Assembly (NCBI RefSeq): GCF_009834875.1
Contig: NZ_WVHT01000002.1
Location: 248,001-312,000 of the forward strand
DNA from: Hufsiella arboris
GTDB taxonomy: Bacteria > Bacteroidota > Bacteroidia > Sphingobacteriales > Sphingobacteriaceae
Reading direction: 5' to 3'
DNA length: 64,000 nt
Below, piece by piece: positions 1 through 8,410 of the stretch; positions within the stretch are counted from its first letter, which is position 1, and every line of letters begins with the position of its first letter. The notes under the pieces are model-generated. The model was given only the letters and a program-made list of their open reading frames with translations. It made no database searches and was not told the DNA's origin. The translations under genes were made by a program, and so were the position numbers.

Positions 1-758
1 AGCGGGATGTCTATTCCCCTCATTGTAGCCGTGGTGCTGCTCAGCATTCGGCCGGATCGCAAAGCGGCATAATCCGGTGTGATTTTTTTTGCTCCCCCCA
101 GTTCCGAGTAATAAAGTCCTGTGCTGAGAGATAACTTCTTACTGACCTTGTAGCTTAACTGGGTGCCGATATTCAGGTCCATTTTTGAACGGCTGTCGAT
201 CCCCTGGCCGACAGCCAGTCCAAAGGTCCAGGCACGGGGCTTTGAACTTTTGCCGGTGGGGCTTCCGGGTTCTTCAACAGGCCTTGAAAATGGCGCTTTT
301 TCAATATTGGTGGCGTCCGCGGGTGCATTGGAAGTGGTAAAAGGGCGGGCAATAACGAATGATGTTTGTCTAACCTGCGGTAAAGCAATTCCGGCACTGC
401 CTGCTCTAGGCAGCAATTGCCTGTTTCCGAACAATGAGGATAAGTGTTTTGATGAATTCGATGGGGTGATGCTTGCTAGGACACGTGGAGTTGTTTCTTC
501 CGCTTCAGCGATAGCAAGCTTGTTTTGCCGTTCTTCGGTTTTATAACTTAGTTTTTCGACTGTTTGCTGAGAGTTATTTATTTGCAGGTAGGTTCCAATG
601 CCGACCAGTAGAATGGCAGCTGCTACACTGACTCTGCGCCATAAAATTAAACGACGGCGTTTTTTCTCCCTTTTCTTAAAGTCTTCCCAGGCTCCTGGCC
701 TGTATCCGAAATCAAGCGAAGCCAGCTCTTCTTTCAAATGATCTGTTATTTCGTCCAT
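1..758 (-). CDS. Membrane-anchored outer-membrane beta-barrel protein, anti-sigma position (partial)
   Basis: The frame is open from an ATG at 758 down to the window edge, so the C-terminus is missing. The N-terminus is cytoplasmic-looking and basic (KKREKKRRR near residue 30), followed by one membrane helix at about residues 41-56 (VSVAAAILLVGIGTYL). A low-complexity linker rich in Ser, Thr and Pro leads to the start of a PorT-like beta-barrel from about residue 183 (WTFGLAVGQG, then LNIGTQLSYKVSKKLSLSTG). This layout is usual for proteins encoded directly after ECF sigma factors in Bacteroidota, where the N-terminus is thought to hold the sigma factor. Its start overlaps the end of the sigma gene by 13 bp, which indicates translational coupling. 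The anti-sigma role is inferred. Confidence 0.8.
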   Translation of the reverse strand, partial: MDEITDHLKEELASLDFGYRPGAWEDFKKREKKRRRLILWRRVSVAAAILLVGIGTYLQINNSQQTVEKLSYKTEERQNKLAIAEAEETTPRVLASITPSNSSKHLSSLFGNRQLLPRAGSAGIALPQVRQTSFVIARPFTTSNAPADATNIEKAPFSRPVEEPGSPTGKSSKPRAWTFGLAVGQGIDSRSKMDLNIGTQLSYKVSKKLSLSTGLYYSELGGAKKITPDYAALRSGRMLSSTTATMRGIDIP

Positions 759-1375
759 GCCGCTGAATAGTTGGTTTGTTGATGATAAAGTGTACGCAGC
801 CGGGCTTTAGCTCTGGCAAGGTAGGTGCGGCTGTGGCTGGCCGTGATACTTAGTTCAGCGGCTATTTCTTCGTGGCTGAATCCTTCGATTTCATACAGGT
901 TGAAGATGACACGTTGCAGCTGCGGTAGTTCATCGAGTAATTTCAGGACATCCGCTGCATTCATTTTGTCAATGACTGTGAGATGTTCCGCCACCGGGTG
1001 AAGCTCTGTCAGTTCTACAAGGGGAAACTGATTTTTATCGATACGCAGAAAATCGATGACAGTTCGGGATGCTATTTTCGCCATCCAGCCCTTGAAGGCG
1101 GCCATGAGCTTTGCCGGATCTTCCGGATGCTGAAAGCTCTGCAGTTTTCTGAATATTTTTATATAACTGTCATTCACTAATTCTTCCACGTTTTGTATGT
1201 CGCTGGTGTATCGCCTGATAACGCCGGTCAGATAGCCATAAAAAGATTTATAAATCCATTCCCGGCAGGATTCATCATTGTTTAAACAGCCGGCGATGAT
1301 TTCATCCAGCGTTTTGATCGGTTTGATCACCCGTTCTTTATCGCGAAACTTTAAAAAAATGGCTGCGGCTTTCAT
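746..1375 (-). CDS. ECF RNA polymerase sigma factor
   Basis: A 209-residue sigma-70 family protein. Region 2 is visible around residues 62-85 (VEELVNDSYIKIFRKLQSF), with the acidic DxYIKIF signature that binds core polymerase and the -10 element. Region 4 lies near the C-terminus (LPQLQRVIFNLYEIEGFSHE, then IAAELSI) and is a helix-turn-helix for the -35 element. The gene is followed, with overlap, by the membrane protein that probably sequesters it. A hairpin separates it from the upstream DUF4397 lipoprotein gene, so the three may form one transcript. Its stimulus and targets cannot be read from the sequence. Confidence 0.9.
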   Translation of the reverse strand: MKAAAIFLKFRDKERVIKPIKTLDEIIAGCLNNDESCREWIYKSFYGYLTGVIRRYTSDIQNVEELVNDSYIKIFRKLQSFQHPEDPAKLMAAFKGWMAKIASRTVIDFLRIDKNQFPLVELTELHPVAEHLTVIDKMNAADVLKLLDELPQLQRVIFNLYEIEGFSHEEIAAELSITASHSRTYLARAKARLRTLYHQQTNYSAAWTK

Positions 1376-1383
1376 TCATCTGA

Positions 1384-1413
1384 AGGCTGCCCGCCGTTTT
1401 GGACGGACAGCCT
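1384..1413 (-). other. Hairpin between lipoprotein and sigma genes
   Basis: An imperfect inverted repeat, AGGCTG with CCG on one arm and CGG with CAGCCT on the other. It sits between the stop of the DUF4397 gene (1425) and the start of the sigma gene (1375). There is no T-run after it on the minus strand, so it is more likely an attenuating or processing hairpin than a full terminator. Confidence 0.4.
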
Positions 1414-1424
1414 GTATCGGTAGA

Positions 1425-2132
1425 TTATTTATTGTTTATCACTTGCAGGGATAGTTTGGTGCTGTCGGTCTTAGCGCGCAGTCCCTTCGCCAGTATGGTA
1501 TAAATTTTTCCTTTTTCAATTTTTACTTTTTCAATTCTTGCCAGTACTTCGGTTTTCCCGTTCTCACGAATTTCAAAAGTCTTCTCAGTGCCGGGTGCTG
1601 CCGTTGAAAAGGCTGACGTTTTCTTAAAATCAGCTTTTTTTACAAAGAGCGTGTCGGTACCGGAGATGTTCAGGTCGAGACTTCCGGCGTCAGGACTCAG
1701 GTTGATAAAGCGGATTTTAGCCTGATCCGTCTTAGGATCTGATAGGTCGTCTTCGGTTAATAAGGTGCTTTCTTTCGAGGGTACGTCGACAACGAAAAGC
1801 GAGTAATAGGTGCCGTTCTTTAACGCATTAGTCGATTTTGCAAATTGCCTGGTTGAATCTTTTTTGGTAACACTGAATTCATAACTTCCTGACTGTATAA
1901 CTCCGTATGCAAGGGCTGTTCCGTAAGTCAGCCGTGCATGGTTGGCTTTAGAGCCGTTAATGACGAAAGTCAGTTCGGACGTGCCGGGAGCTGCATGTAC
2001 GACAGAGATGGCGGAAGATGGAGGGTTATCGGCATCGTTGTTGGTTTTACAGGAGCCGGCCAGTAAAGCGATAGCGGCCAGACCTAAAATCGGTTTTTTC
2101 AACAGAGAGGAAACGGTCGTAAAATTTCTCAT
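1425..2132 (-). CDS. DUF4397 domain lipoprotein
   Basis: A 235-residue exported protein. The signal peptide ends in the lipobox LAGSC, so the mature protein should be lipid-anchored at Cys28. The body is beta-rich and matches the DUF4397 pattern: SAISVVHAAPGTSELTFVIN at about residues 41-60, and later KIRFINLSPDAGSLDLNI, the typical 'R-hydrophobic-N-x-SPD' repeat of two Ig-like domains. DUF4397 proteins are surface or periplasmic proteins without a firm biochemical role. It lies directly upstream of the ECF sigma gene on the same strand, and could be the sensed or regulated envelope component of that locus; this is inferred from position only. Confidence 0.8.
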   Translation of the reverse strand: MRNFTTVSSLLKKPILGLAAIALLAGSCKTNNDADNPPSSAISVVHAAPGTSELTFVINGSKANHARLTYGTALAYGVIQSGSYEFSVTKKDSTRQFAKSTNALKNGTYYSLFVVDVPSKESTLLTEDDLSDPKTDQAKIRFINLSPDAGSLDLNISGTDTLFVKKADFKKTSAFSTAAPGTEKTFEIRENGKTEVLARIEKVKIEKGKIYTILAKGLRAKTDSTKLSLQVINNK

Positions 2133-2504
2133 ATTATTTGTTTTACCCTGCTAAACGGGGCCGGTCGCAAAAACGCAACAGTCCCTGTAAATTTTTTTTG
2201 TGATATGCGATCAGGTTAGCATACTGCTGTAGCATTTCGAACCGCGAAAATAAAATCCGGCAGTGTTTTCCGGGTTTATGAAGTGTAATTTTTAATGGGA
2301 AGGCCAGCGCGGAGGCAGGTAAGGTTTGTTCATGATTGTCATACTGTTTTTAATACGCTGATCCGGCCGCTTCAGCACTTAATATGTTTATTCGTGTTCT
2401 TTCGATAATCCGCCAAGTTTTTGATTCTCATTAAATCGCTGCGATTAATTACACACCAATTTAGCCGGTCTTTTTTACGCCGGTTCGCTGCGCCAAAGTA
2501 GTAT

Positions 2505-2550
2505 CCGGAAAATGGGTATCCGCCTGTGGCGGAGCCTCCGCATTTTCCGG
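2505..2550. repeat. Nested inverted repeat upstream of the RadC-like gene
   Basis: Outer arms are perfect 10-mers, CCGGAAAATG (2505-2514) and CATTTTCCGG (2541-2550). Inside them is a second hairpin, TCCGCC-TGT-GGCGGA (2519-2533). More GCCGG-rich palindromes follow up to 2582. The rest of the 488-bp gap from 2133 to 2620 contains no convincing gene. The structure could be a palindromic repeat element or a transcript hairpin ahead of the RadC-like gene; no T-run follows. Confidence 0.55.
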
Positions 2551-2620
2551 CTCTCCACTTTGCCGGCGGCTGAAAGGCCGGCTTGCTGAGCGCCATAATT
2601 AATCACTCAAAAATTGTGTT

Positions 2621-3094
2621 ATGGAAAATCTCAGTAAAATCAGTACAGTGATGGAAGTTGCAGAAATCAGTGTGTCTTATTGTCCGAAAGTTAAAGCATC
2701 CAACAGGCCGAAGGTCACTTGTTCGGCTGATGCCTATAAAGTGTTTTACGGGATGTGGGATCAGGACCGGCTGGAACTGGTGGAGCATTTTTACGTGATG
2801 CTGCTGAACCGCTGCAACCGGGTGCTGGGCGTGTCGCTGATTTCCTCAGGCGGGTTTTCCGGTACAATAGCGGATCCGAAACTGATATTTGCGATTGCCC
2901 TGAAGGCTGGTGCTTCGGCCATGATCCTGGCGCATAATCATCCATCGGGTAACCTAGCGCCAAGCAGTCAAGACCGTGCGCTGACTGCTAAGCTGCAGCA
3001 TGCCGGATCGTTCCTGGATATAGCCGTTAACGATCATTTGATTATCTGCCCGGAAGGCTGTTATTATTCATTTGCTGACAGCGGGGAGATGTGA
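2621..3094 (+). CDS. RadC-like JAB-domain protein
   Basis: A 157-residue protein of the RadC/JAB family. The metal-binding JAMM signature is HNHPSGNLAPSSQD, with the two histidines, serine and aspartate in standard spacing, and FSGTIADPKLIFAIAL precedes it. The N-terminal helix-hairpin-helix region of long RadC is absent. This short form is common on integrated elements and in accessory regions of Bacteroidota. JAB domains of this class resemble zinc hydrolases, but no DNA repair function has been established for RadC. The start at 2621 (MENLSKIS) gives the family's usual short N-terminus. Neighbouring gene fragments fit a region of past element turnover. Confidence 0.88.
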   Translation: MENLSKISTVMEVAEISVSYCPKVKASNRPKVTCSADAYKVFYGMWDQDRLELVEHFYVMLLNRCNRVLGVSLISSGGFSGTIADPKLIFAIALKAGASAMILAHNHPSGNLAPSSQDRALTAKLQHAGSFLDIAVNDHLIICPEGCYYSFADSGEM

Positions 3095-3207
3095 GTAGTA
3101 AGATGCGTGATGTTGCAGGCCATTCTGCAGAAAAAAGAACGTTGCAGGGAGCGGCTGACGAATCGGCCTTGGGGGGGTGCAGGGCTGGGTTTATATACTG
3201 TGATGTA

Positions 3208-3363
3208 ATGATACAAAAGATCAAATATACCTTGATCGGGCTAACTATATCGCTGCTATCATATTACATTGTCCTGATTTACCAGCCGGTAGAATACCTT
3301 ACCGGGATTTTATCGCTCCTAATACCCCTGCAGCTTTGCGGGATGCATGTGCTGCTTCGCTGA
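3208..3363 (+). CDS. Small membrane protein, unknown
   Basis: A 51-residue reading frame from an internal ATG, beginning MIQKIKYTLIGLTI. It would form two membrane helices (IGLTISLLSYYIVLIY, and TGILSLLIPLQLCGMHVLL) with a short polar turn. A longer upstream extension exists in frame but has no hydrophobic or family-like character. No family is recognised. It may be a genuine two-helix membrane peptide or chance. Confidence 0.35.
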   Translation: MIQKIKYTLIGLTISLLSYYIVLIYQPVEYLTGILSLLIPLQLCGMHVLLR

Positions 3364-3669
3364 TCGCTTGTGTCTTAAACGGACGATGAGATTTAAGGTA
3401 CGTGATATGATCAAACAGCCATTTATTATAATAGTTTATTGAGTTATTTCGCAGTCTGCATGTATCTGAGCGGGCTCTGGTAGCATTTGTTTTACCACAG
3501 TATGCCGAGATAACGGCTTCCAAAATCGTCGTTCCGGCGTGCAACTTTTTACAGGATTAACAGTAAAAGATTTGGCTGTTCATTAGTTGATTGAATCATG
3601 TTTTTTATCGTCGTAAAATATCCTGCTGTCACGTGTTTCCTGATGGCCGTTCATTTGACAAATAATAAA
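3364..3669. other. Intergenic, nothing recognised
   Basis: About 300 bp of mixed-composition sequence with stops in all frames. No promoter box, hairpin or gene remnant is convincing. Confidence 0.5.
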
Positions 3670-3816
3670 ATGGGCCTTTTAGAATGGCTCTGTCTCTTAA
3701 CGTTTTGCTACTTGGGGTACCGGCAATATCAGCTACAGGAGTATCCGCTTGATCGCTGGGTAGCCCGGCAGATCAGGCGCATACGGGGATGGTTTTCAAA
3801 AGCACGAAAAAACTGA
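3670..3816 (+). CDS. Small membrane-anchored protein, unknown
   Basis: A 48-residue frame starting MGLLEWLCLLTFCYL. It has one N-terminal membrane helix followed by a strongly basic tail (RWVARQIRRIRGWFSKARKN). An in-frame ATG at 3598 would add 24 residues. The 3' end overlaps, in another frame, a possible extension of the next gene. The type resembles small positive-inside anchored peptides; no family is recognised. Confidence 0.35.
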   Translation: MGLLEWLCLLTFCYLGYRQYQLQEYPLDRWVARQIRRIRGWFSKARKN

Positions 3817-3875
3817 AGAAGTTAAGCGGCTCTTTTACCTTGCCCGGAAAGAATGTAAATTCGCCTCATCGACAT

Positions 3876-4106
3876 ATGACTCAACCCTTACGAATTCATC
3901 ACCAGGACAAGGATTATTTTTACCAGCTGATCAGTCCCCGTAAACTAACCAGGGAAACGACCGAGATCGAACTGCTCCTGGATAACTCATCACTCAAACT
4001 ACTGAAAAATGAAGCGGGCTGGACGGTATCCGGATCGCTGGAACAATCCCGTGAAGAGGTAGTGGCGCTGATTGTGCGCTCACTGGCAAGCCGGTACGGT
4101 ATATAG
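3876..4106 (+). CDS. Small conserved-looking hypothetical protein with a broken paralogue at 31828
   Basis: A 76-residue protein starting MTQPLRIHHQDKDYFYQLIS. An upstream ATG at 3789 is in frame, but the start at 3876 is preferred because the related sequence at 31828-32056 begins at the same residue (MPQPLRIH). No membrane helix or known motif is present; the fold looks alpha/beta with a C-terminal helix (EEVVALIVRSLASRYGI). Having two copies in one window, with conserved ends, argues that this is a real family. Function unknown. Confidence 0.65.
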   Translation: MTQPLRIHHQDKDYFYQLISPRKLTRETTEIELLLDNSSLKLLKNEAGWTVSGSLEQSREEVVALIVRSLASRYGI

Positions 4107-4171
4107 CGTCTCTTATATGTTAATTTCTCAATTATGTCTGCTATAATAAATTTCGCGGCAATCGGGGATAG

Positions 4172-4411
4172 TTGATCCTTCAAATATCTTCAAATAAGAG
4201 GTGCATCGATTGGAAGCAAGACATTCTCCTGCGAAGATCTGAACACGACATCAGCGGGCACCTGCTACGGTAGCTGTGTGACTTAACGGATACCGGCTGT
4301 AATCTAGTTATCAAACGGGTTTCCGCCGGCACCCATAAGCATTACCTCATGACGGTAAAAGATCCGCGGATTTCGCTGTCTTTCTCGCCTTTAAGGGTAA
4401 ATAATGAATGA
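4172..4411 (+). pseudogene. Possible interrupted small gene remnant
   Basis: From a TTG at 4172 the frame runs 33 codons (including DWKQDILLRRSEHDISGHLL) to a TAG at 4271. It then continues open for 45 codons in the same frame (LTDTGCNLVIKRVSAGTHKH, YLMTVKD) to 4411. Read through the stop, it resembles a small basic helical protein. There is no ATG, and the 3' end overlaps the minus-strand gene at 4347. It could be a decayed gene or chance. Confidence 0.25.
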
Positions 4412-5303
4412 GCAGGCCGGTCAGCAGGTTAAGCAGCGTAACGAACGTCATTAACCAGTTTTCCCTGAAAAAACCAAGAATAAAAAAGCACCCCGCGAAA
4501 AAAAGGTGGAACCAGAACGGCACCAGCCACGCAATAGCCGGCAAACTTGCAGATATCGCGGTTCTTTTGCGCCAACCGGTTACCGTGAGGATGACCAGGA
4601 TCAAACATATGCCCGTAAACCGGTGAACGGACCGGATACCGAGATATTCAGTCAGATATGGCCAGATCTCCTGCGTCAGATACAGCGCCGCTAATGAACA
4701 AATTAAAGAGAGGAGAGCTGTCAGGGTACTCTGCACGATTGCCGGCCGTACCGTCCACCGTATTTTTTTCTCAAAGATCCGGCTGAAAAGCGAATAACTG
4801 AAGACGACCGTTTGCCAGCCGATAAAATTGCCGAAGGGAATCCCGAACCATTGGGCTGTCAGGGGATTGAAATCCGTGTCCGACCAGTCCCAGTGCCACA
4901 TATGCGTCCGGTAGGCGACAACGTCCATGCTCAGGTCGATGTTCAATGCCAACAGGGTATCAAATGCCGCGGCCGGCCATAATGTAAGCCCGAGCTTGTC
5001 TGTATAAAGGCGGGCGGTATACATGATAATTCCCCAGCCTACACCGATCCATAGCGGAACCGCCAGGGCGGCGCTGCCTAGCATCAACCGGAAATGACCG
5101 TAGGTATAACTGCCCATCATTACTTCCATGTACTCAAGCAGGAGACCAAATAAAACGCCGCCCAGGAGGTAAGAGACATCACGGATACTGTTCCGGCAGG
5201 CGTAAATGAGGCAAAGAATCAAAAGAACATAAGGGACGAACTCCGCGAGTAAGTAACACCATTGCGGCGCCGGGCCATAGGGAATTCCGGGATACGGTAG
5301 CAT
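4347..5303 (-). CDS. Carotenoid-biosynthesis-type integral membrane protein (DUF422/CruF-like)
   Basis: A 318-residue polytopic membrane protein with about seven to eight helices. Features of the DUF422/CruF family are visible: a glutamate in GLLLEYMEVMMGSYTYG at about residue 57, then PLWIGVGWGIIMY, a conserved aspartate pair in FDTLLALNIDLSMDVVA, and the closing FGIPFGNFIGWQTVVFS. Family members include bacterioruberin-pathway C50 carotenoid hydratases, so a role in carotenoid end-group modification is plausible, but no other carotenoid genes are in the window. An uncharacterised family relative is the alternative. The ATG at 5303 fits because the first helix follows directly. Confidence 0.6.
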   Translation of the reverse strand: MLPYPGIPYGPAPQWCYLLAEFVPYVLLILCLIYACRNSIRDVSYLLGGVLFGLLLEYMEVMMGSYTYGHFRLMLGSAALAVPLWIGVGWGIIMYTARLYTDKLGLTLWPAAAFDTLLALNIDLSMDVVAYRTHMWHWDWSDTDFNPLTAQWFGIPFGNFIGWQTVVFSYSLFSRIFEKKIRWTVRPAIVQSTLTALLSLICSLAALYLTQEIWPYLTEYLGIRSVHRFTGICLILVILTVTGWRKRTAISASLPAIAWLVPFWFHLFFAGCFFILGFFRENWLMTFVTLLNLLTGLLIHYLPLKARKTAKSADLLPS

Positions 5304-5332
5304 AATGGACTTTTACAGGGTGAGTATTCCGT

Positions 5333-5518
5333 TTATTTTTCGCCAGCCTTTGTATCACACTTCCGGCAAGTATTGTAATACAGCGGCTGTTCAACAAATT
5401 TACCAACCACCCCGGTATTTTTCAGGGATTCTTTAATACTGTCAATTAAAATTACTTCGTCGCTGACCGTTGATGTCCTGTCAGAGTCAAACGAAGCGCT
5501 CAGAAGAATGGCGGTCAA
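5333..5518 (-). CDS. Possible small protein, unknown
   Basis: A 61-residue frame ending 29 bp before the carotenoid-type gene on the same strand. It has a helical middle (EVILIDSIKESLKNTG) and a Cys-containing tail (YYNTCRKCDTKAGEK). No family is recognised. It overlaps only the untranslated lead of the lipoprotein gene at 5565, so it is not excluded. It could be a short upstream gene of the same transcript or chance. Confidence 0.25.
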   Translation of the reverse strand: MTAILLSASFDSDRTSTVSDEVILIDSIKESLKNTGVVGKFVEQPLYYNTCRKCDTKAGEK

Positions 5519-5564
5519 ACCTTTTGAGGAAAAAGCTGTCTTAGTCCTAAAAAGGTATAATCGA

Positions 5565-6068
5565 ATGATCCGTCAATTTTTTACAGTCATGGCTACCGCG
5601 GCTGTTCTTTCAGCGGGATGCCACACCCAGAAGCCGGTAGCCCAAAACGATGAAACAAGGCCGGTAACCGCCGGCTCAAAATTGCTTAAAACACGTATGG
5701 CAACCGCCGGAAGGAGGTTGACGAAAGATTCCGCTCTGTTGTCTTTTACAGTGACAAATAATACCAGCGAAACTCAGCGGTTCTGCAAATGGGAGACACC
5801 GTTTGAACCCCGGCTGGGTAAATATTTCGAGGTAAAGGACGCGCAGGGTAACGAGGCGCTTTTCAGAGGCGCTATGGCCAGGCGGGTAATGCCGCCTCCG
5901 CCGGAAGCCTATATAGAAGTTCCTCCGCACGACAGCATCAGCACGGTGGTTAACCTGGCCGACAATTATAGCCTTACGGCTGAAGAGTACGCCATTTCCT
6001 ATACCGGCGGTGGCGTCAGCGGCCTTCAGGCTGGTAATAAGATCACATTTAAGCTGACCCGTCAATAA
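5565..6068 (+). CDS. Lipoprotein with M35-protease-propeptide-like beta domain
   Basis: A 167-residue lipoprotein starting MIRQFFTVMATAAVLSAGC, with lipobox SAGC. An in-frame ATG at 5508 would put 19 charged residues before the signal peptide, so 5565 is preferred. The mature part reads like the beta-sandwich that precedes the catalytic domain in deuterolysin (M35) metalloproteases: SFTVTNNTSETQRFCKWETP, FEVKDAQGNEALFRGAMARR, then VPPHDSISTVVNLADNYSL. No zinc-protease motif (HExxH) follows, so this is a stand-alone domain, perhaps a protease-inhibitor or scaffold lipoprotein. Function is inferred only from that resemblance. Confidence 0.7.
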   Translation: MIRQFFTVMATAAVLSAGCHTQKPVAQNDETRPVTAGSKLLKTRMATAGRRLTKDSALLSFTVTNNTSETQRFCKWETPFEPRLGKYFEVKDAQGNEALFRGAMARRVMPPPPEAYIEVPPHDSISTVVNLADNYSLTAEEYAISYTGGGVSGLQAGNKITFKLTRQ

Positions 6069-6124
6069 CTATTGCACGATCAGAAGATTATAGATTTAAT
6101 ATTTCTGAATTAGCTGCCGGGTAA

Positions 6125-6307
6125 TTTATTCCGGGTGTATCATCGTTACACCAGGAACTGGCGGACACGTTGGATTCGTTTACGGAATGGTATGCGGTTA
6201 AACCCAACGTTAAATCGATTGAAAACCGTGGTGTTCAGATCAACGATGACTGCTGGGTATTTGCTGAACGCTCATTTTTATCGATGATTAAAATAACGGA
6301 TAAATAA
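6125..6307 (+). pseudogene. 5'-truncated gene fragment, unknown family
   Basis: An open frame of 60 codons directly after a stop codon, without a plausible start. Its translation looks coding (LADTLDSFTEWYAVKPNVKS, then IENRGVQINDDCWVFAERSF) and ends in a normal TAA. It is best explained as the C-terminal half of a gene whose start has been lost. Function unknown. Confidence 0.4.
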
Positions 6308-6315
6308 CCACAAGC

Positions 6316-7228
6316 TTAAGGATTAAATGGTGAGAAATCAATAAAACGGAAGCTGAAATCAAATAATGAACGGCTGAAAAGTGATTGCTGAATCTTAAAG
6401 TCCCAAAAACGGTTTGTACCGCCTGTAAATTCATCAGCCGCCTCGTCATTAATATGCAAAATTGCCTGGCCGCTCAGCTGCAAGGTTTCTCCGTTTGTAA
6501 AATCCATAAGAAGGATGCCCGCTGCAGTATTTATATGGAAGTTACCCAATGTATTGAACATGCTGTTGCCCGCGTAATCCGGTATCCGCAGTGTCTGTCC
6601 ATCAATATATTGCACAAAACCAGTCTCTCCGCCCCGGTGCGATACATCGAGATTGTTCTGGTTATCTGCGCTCGCTACAAAAATCGTATCTGCTTTGTTA
6701 ATCCAGGTTCGCATGTCATGAGTGGAAACAGATGTAATCCCGGTTTCATCGATGAGCTTGCGGCGCTGGATATACTTAGGGCAGTTGGGGTACGCCTGGT
6801 CTATTTCTATACGCCAGCGTGCGCCGTCAAAGTTTATCTTTCCGTTGATACGGAATCTGCGCCGGGTAAGTAACTCTATGAACAGCAAGCCGATGCCCGG
6901 TGAAGTCCTGATGTTTTGCCAGAATATGTCTTCCGGATTAGATAACAACAGCTCGGGGTTCAGGTAGATGTGCTGCTGTTCGTCAAGTTCAAGAAAACCT
7001 GGCCGGCCTGCCAGAACCGAGGCCCATAGCATTCCCCCGGGAGTCCATCGAAGAAGCAAAAAAGAATTTCTGACTGCGAATAAAGATTGCTTCGCCTGCA
7101 TTCAGCGTATCACTGATGATGCCGCTGTTTCGCTGCGCTATAAACTTTTCGCCGGAAAGCTCCTGCACGAATTTTTCTCCTGAATGAAAAATTGATCCTG
7201 TCATTGTTTCCTGGGTATTTATATTCAC
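6316..7228 (-). pseudogene. Pyridoxamine 5'-phosphate oxidase-family protein, frameshifted
   Basis: Two minus-strand frames form one protein. The N-terminal frame (GTG at 7228, or ATG at 7204) gives FHSGEKFVQELSGEKFIAQ and FFFASSMDSRGNAM. The C-terminal frame continues with MLWASVLAGRPGFLELDEQQ. The family pattern DxxGxxWASxLxGxPGF is restored by removing one base, most simply from the five-C run at 7034-7038. The joined protein is about 300 residues, matching flavin-binding PNPOx-like proteins. These bind FMN and act on small molecules; the substrate here is unknown. It may be a true pseudogene or a sequencing indel, since the rest of both frames is intact. Confidence 0.75.
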
Positions 7229-7540
7229 GATAAACTTTTATGAGTTCATCCCGGAGATAAGGAAATACCGGGCCAATATATAATTAGTTGGTTTTCAATG
7301 TCTTGCGGCAAGGTAACGAATTGTGCTTGCGACATTTCGGCATTGCCGGATATAAAATCGATATATCAGCAACACATTAACGAATTCAAGCCGTTACCGG
7401 ATGGCGCGAAGCCTGGCTTCCGGCGTTGCCTGACGATGGTGATCATACAAGCGAAATTTCCAAGCTATTGTATTCAGGAGTCGATATGGAGAAACCAGCT
7501 CTTGTAATACCCGGAATAACCCCACGCCGTTGATAGATTA
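7229..7540. other. Intergenic, nothing firm
   Basis: About 310 bp. One 69-codon plus-strand frame (7298-7507) has no family-like features and is not called. No terminator or promoter box stands out. Confidence 0.5.
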
Positions 7541-7906
7541 TCAGGGAATAACACGGATTTGTTTCGGGTCGGTGACGACGATTTGCGGCTTGTCTTTATA
7601 AACAGTTATCGTACCTGTAACCATTATTTTGGCATTGATATAGGCGATTTCCGGGGAGGGATTGAATTTTTTCCTATCGTCGCCTTTAATGACAACGGTT
7701 AATGCATTATCGGGATAAGTGCCGTCAATGTTTATCAGGGTTATTCCTGCCTGTTCAAGATATTTTGCCCCGGATACGGTTCCGTACACCTTGACTTCTT
7801 TTTGGTAATAGTCTTTGATGCTTTTAGTAGAAACGCTGTCCTGGCTGAAAGCGGCATGGGAAACCAGTACGAATAGAAAAGCGTAAATGATTTTTTGAAG
7901 CGTCAT
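7541..7906 (-). CDS. Small exported OB-fold-like protein
   Basis: A 121-residue protein from the internal ATG at 7906 (MTLQKIIYAFLFVLVSHAAF), which places a clean Sec signal peptide ending in AFSQ at the N-terminus. The in-frame ATG at 7984 would put 26 residues in front of it. The mature part is beta-rich, with KDYYQKEVKVYGTVSGAKYL, a middle section on Ile/Asn-Asp turns, and INAKIMVTGTITVYKDKPQI. This is the pattern of small periplasmic OB-fold (tRNA_anti-like) domains, in which a final strand reads 'KDKPQIVVTDPKQI'. Ligand and partner are unknown. Confidence 0.7.
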   Translation of the reverse strand: MTLQKIIYAFLFVLVSHAAFSQDSVSTKSIKDYYQKEVKVYGTVSGAKYLEQAGITLINIDGTYPDNALTVVIKGDDRKKFNPSPEIAYINAKIMVTGTITVYKDKPQIVVTDPKQIRVIP

Positions 7907-8173
7907 AAGCGGTGAATTGACAGTTGAAACAAACACATTTGCTGTGATTAGTCTGTCAAGATGCAATTTTTTTAGATATTTCAAGGCAAGTCCCTGACCA
8001 AAACTATGCTTTATAACCTTTAAAAGGAAATTTCCGTTTTCCTGGAGTCAGGGCTGGTAAGATTTTTCGGGCGAATCTCATTACCGTAAGCAGCGTAATA
8101 TAAATACCGCTGATTCTTTCGCCTGGCGCGAAATTATCGGCGCCGTCAATAATTGGTATCGTTTATCGCAGGA

Positions 8174-8410
8174 TCAGAAACTCAGCCGGATTTGCTCCAG
8201 GTAGGGTGCAAGCAGCAAGCCTTTCCGGAACGGCTTAAAATGAAGAATACGGTTTTGTGGCACGTCATATACGACTTCGACATAAAAGCTGCCTAAATGA
8301 TATAATTGCATACGCAACCGTCCTTCCTGACGGTCGGCGATATAGATTCCGTTCCACACGGCGAGCGCCTTCTGATCGGTGTCCGCCTGAATGAATTCAT
8401 ATAAGGTCAT
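8174..8410 (-). CDS. Small conserved hypothetical protein
   Basis: A 78-residue soluble protein starting MTLYEFIQADTDQKALAVWN. It has a helix, then a compact antiparallel sheet (GIYIADRQEGRLRMQLYHLG, FYVEVVYDVPQNRILHFKPF) and a C-terminal helix ending YLEQIRLSF. The pattern 'LYEF...WNG.......Y.L..FYVEV.YD......F..F' is one I recall as a recurrent small family in Sphingobacteriaceae. No function is known. It stands alone on its strand. Confidence 0.7.
   Translation of the reverse strand: MTLYEFIQADTDQKALAVWNGIYIADRQEGRLRMQLYHLGSFYVEVVYDVPQNRILHFKPFRKGLLLAPYLEQIRLSF

Noticed and set aside
163-546. 127-codon plus-strand frame
   Set aside because: It is antisense to the partial beta-barrel gene, whose minus-strand frame is open from 758 to the window edge and has a membrane helix and barrel pattern.
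2372-2596. 74-codon minus-strand frame over the nested hairpin
   Set aside because: Its first half is the translation of the palindromic repeat; no homologous or structured protein features.
7298-7507. 69-codon plus-strand frame
   Set aside because: No family-like pattern, signal or membrane helix, and no promoter.
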